Assembly (NCBI GenBank): GCA_003650545.1
Contig: QMQO01000009.1
Coordinates: 1-39,747, forward strand
From: Candidatus Woesearchaeota archaeon
GTDB taxonomy: Archaea; Nanobdellota; Nanobdellia; Woesearchaeales; B72-G16
DNA length: 39,747 nt
Direction of reading: 5' to 3'
Positions 37,643-39,747 of this stretch are shown here, one piece after another (positions within the stretch are counted from its first letter, which is position 1; each line of letters starts with the position of its first letter). The position numbers and the translations under genes are program-made. The notes beneath the pieces were generated by a model. It ran no database searches. It worked only from the letters and a program-made list of their open reading frames with translations, and was not told the DNA's origin.

Positions 37643-37724
37643 TAATAATTAAATAACAATAACAACAAAACAATTACACAAACAATATCTTAACTATATC
37701 TATAAAACCTATTAGAGCTATTGT

Positions 37725-37770
37725 TAGAACTATATATACATACTAGAACTATAACTAGAACTATATATAC
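37725..37770. repeat. Short direct repeats TAGAACTATATATAC (two exact copies flanking a shortened third)
   Basis: 37725-37739 and 37756-37770 identical; 37744-37755 TAGAACTATAAC. Confidence 0.75.
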
Positions 37771-37858
37771 TACCCCTTCTCTACAACTCTATAACCGTTA
37801 AATTTATAAATAAATTGGAGTTTAGATATTAAGAGTAAGTATAATAGGGGGTGTAGGT

Positions 37859-38899
37859 ATGTCTGAAGAGAGCAAAGAACAAGAAAAAAAAGCAAAAAGA
37901 AAGAAAATAAGTAAATTGATGATTTGGCAGGTTATTACTATTATTTTTGTAGCGTTATTTGCGGTTGCAATAGCAACAAAAGGATTTACATTTGGCGCTA
38001 CAGGTAAAGTAGCTGGTACAATAACAGCAAAGGAAGCAGCGGATAAAGCAATCAATTTCATAAACGATAACCTTCTGCAAAATCGTGTTACAGCAAATCT
38101 AACAAGTTATGGTGAACTTGATGGCCTTTACCAAATAAACTTTACAATCGCTGGTCAATCCTACGAAGGTTATACAACTCTAGATGGTAACTTGTTTTTT
38201 CCACAAGCTATAGATTTAAATATGGAGATCCCTAAACCTGAACAGCAACAAGAATTAGAATCACAACAAATTGAAAAAAGAGATAAACCTAAAGCACAGG
38301 TATTTGTGATGTCTTTTTGTCCTTATGGTCTACAATTTATAAAAGCCTATGTCCCAGTAATTGAACTGTTGGGAGATAAAGCTGATTTAGAGATAAATTT
38401 TGTTGATTATGCTATGCACGGCAAAAAGGAAATTGACGGGAACAACCATATCTACTGTGTACAACGTGAGTACAGAGACAAACTAGCAGAATATTTAAGA
38501 TGTTTTGTTAAGGAGGGTGATTATGAAGGTTGTATTGGCGAAGTAGGCTTAGACAAGAATAAAATTGATTCATGTATAAATGAAATCGATGAAGAGTTTA
38601 ACATAACAGAACTCTATAACGACAAAAGCACTTGGTCTGGAGGAAGGTTCCCTAAATATCCTATTGACTCAGGTTTAAACGACGAATTCGGTGTTCGTGG
38701 CTCACCGACATTCGTTTTGAATGGAAAGCAGACGAATGTTAATAGGTCTCCTGAAGCAATCAAACAAGCGATTTGTAACGCATTTAACACACCACCACAA
38801 GAATGTGAAACTGAACTAAGCAATTCACCCGCAGCTCCTGGCGTTGGATCGATCGATGCACAAGCTGGATCGGGCTCTGGCGAAGGTAGTTGCGGTTAA
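37859..38899 (+). CDS. Membrane-anchored DsbA/thioredoxin-fold protein (CPYG motif)
   Basis: TM near N-terminus; AQVFVMSFCPYGLQFIKAYVPVIELLG; GVRGSPTFVLNG cis-Pro motif. Confidence 0.83.
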   Translation: MSEESKEQEKKAKRKKISKLMIWQVITIIFVALFAVAIATKGFTFGATGKVAGTITAKEAADKAINFINDNLLQNRVTANLTSYGELDGLYQINFTIAGQSYEGYTTLDGNLFFPQAIDLNMEIPKPEQQQELESQQIEKRDKPKAQVFVMSFCPYGLQFIKAYVPVIELLGDKADLEINFVDYAMHGKKEIDGNNHIYCVQREYRDKLAEYLRCFVKEGDYEGCIGEVGLDKNKIDSCINEIDEEFNITELYNDKSTWSGGRFPKYPIDSGLNDEFGVRGSPTFVLNGKQTNVNRSPEAIKQAICNAFNTPPQECETELSNSPAAPGVGSIDAQAGSGSGEGSCG

Positions 38900-38939
38900 T
38901 AATTATTTTTAACTTTTTATAATTATAAAGGTGGTTTAA

Positions 38940-39530
38940 ATGAAAAAAAGAGTGACAATTGTAATCGCTATTGTTTTTTTGATAATATGCCTTATTCTAT
39001 TGTTAATCAAATTCTGGCCAGAACCTCCTGTCGAGTATACAGATGATCGTTACCCAAACGAAGCACCAGTCATTATTGAGTGCTATTCTGATTTTGAATG
39101 TCCATTTTGCCATAAGGCACTGTCAGTTTTAAGTGCTGTTAAAGAAAAATATGGGGATGAAGTTGAAATCCAGTTCAAGCATTTTATTGTGCATGGTGCT
39201 CAATCACGTTTAGCAGCTCAGGCGAGCGAATGTGCCCGTGATCAAGGAATGTTCGATGAGTATAAGCATGCATTATACGAGCATGGTAGTCCATTCACAA
39301 CAGATGTAATGGAGAATATTGCACAAGACCTAGGCCTTAACAGAGATAAATTTTCAGACTGCCTTGAATCTGGTGAGAAGGATATTGTTGTTAGATATGA
39401 TCAACAGGTTGCAAAGATAAAAGGTATATCTGCAACACCAACATTCATTATTAATAATGATATTAAGCTTGTTGGCTTAAGATCTCAAGCAGATTTTGAG
39501 ATTATTATTGATAGATTATTGACAAAATAG
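38940..39530 (+). CDS. Membrane-anchored DsbA-family thiol:disulfide oxidoreductase (CPFC)
   Basis: VIIECYSDFECPFCHKALSVL; GISATPTFIINN; N-terminal TM. Confidence 0.9.
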   Translation: MKKRVTIVIAIVFLIICLILLLIKFWPEPPVEYTDDRYPNEAPVIIECYSDFECPFCHKALSVLSAVKEKYGDEVEIQFKHFIVHGAQSRLAAQASECARDQGMFDEYKHALYEHGSPFTTDVMENIAQDLGLNRDKFSDCLESGEKDIVVRYDQQVAKIKGISATPTFIINNDIKLVGLRSQADFEIIIDRLLTK

Positions 39531-39602
39531 AATAGCGATAGATGTACAAATTGAAAAAGTATATAAATTAAAAAATTATTTTAGCATCTATGATTGCATG
39601 AA

Positions 39603-39648
39603 ACCTCGCGGTTTTATATTCCCTACAGGAAATATAAAACTTTGAGGT
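39603..39648 (+). ncRNA. Structured hairpin in the left end of an IS110-type element (candidate bridge-RNA segment and/or RBS-occluding leader)
   Basis: ACCTC-(GCG)-GTTTTATATTCC-(CTACA)-GG-A-AATATAAAAC-(TTT)-GAGGT, ending on the SD of the recombinase. Confidence 0.45.
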
Positions 39649-39655
39649 GATACAC

Positions 39656-39747
39656 ATGCAATATGTAGGTTTAGACGTACATAAAAAGTTTACGCAAGGT
39701 TGCATCCTTGATAAGGATGGCAACATGATTCTTGAACAAAAGTTCAA
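39656..39747 (+). mobile_element. IS110-family transposase/recombinase, N-terminus (truncated by window end)
   Basis: SD GAGGTGAT; MQYVGLDVHKKFTQGCILDKDGNMILEQKF: typical IS110 DEDD N-terminus (GLDVHK). Confidence 0.85.

Noticed and set aside
1-39747. CRISPR array, rRNA operon or canonical defence island
   Set aside because: No regularly spaced repeats, rRNA signatures or defence gene families were seen.

Overview
AT-rich archaeal chromosome segment, probably from a DPANN lineage (Woesearchaeota/Pacearchaeota-like). The assignment rests on archaeal YchF, fibrillarin, TrmB, a TFIIB-type zinc ribbon, archaeal topoisomerase IA, TATA/SD signals and giant Cys-rich surface proteins; it is inference, not proof. 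Main contents: (i) the 3' part of a giant TSP3/MopE/FG-GAP surface protein; (ii) a nucleotide-signalling-like island with an HD-domain protein, a PfkB-kinase/GAF-like/GGDEF fusion, a PocR-GAF-GGDEF protein and DUF1003, where both GGDEF domains keep GGEEF and an RxxD I-site; (iii) YchF, PHP phosphoesterase, three tandem diverged paralogs of an uncharacterised family, and an intron-rich tRNA gene; (iv) an MFS transporter, a decayed CYTH-domain pseudogene, an orphan LivK-type binding protein divergent from a TrmB regulator, a Ctu2/Ncs2-like protein and a membrane Lon-like S16 protease; (v) a 3242-aa subtilisin-containing surface protein preceded by a 41-aa RHH protein, then topoisomerase I, fibrillarin and two membrane DsbA-like proteins; (vi) at the right edge, the left end of an IS110-family element with a strong structured RNA candidate upstream of the recombinase. 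Several small genes absent from the ORF track (44-aa zinc ribbon, 41-aa RHH, 49-aa secreted peptide) and structured RNA candidates were found by reading the intergenic DNA.
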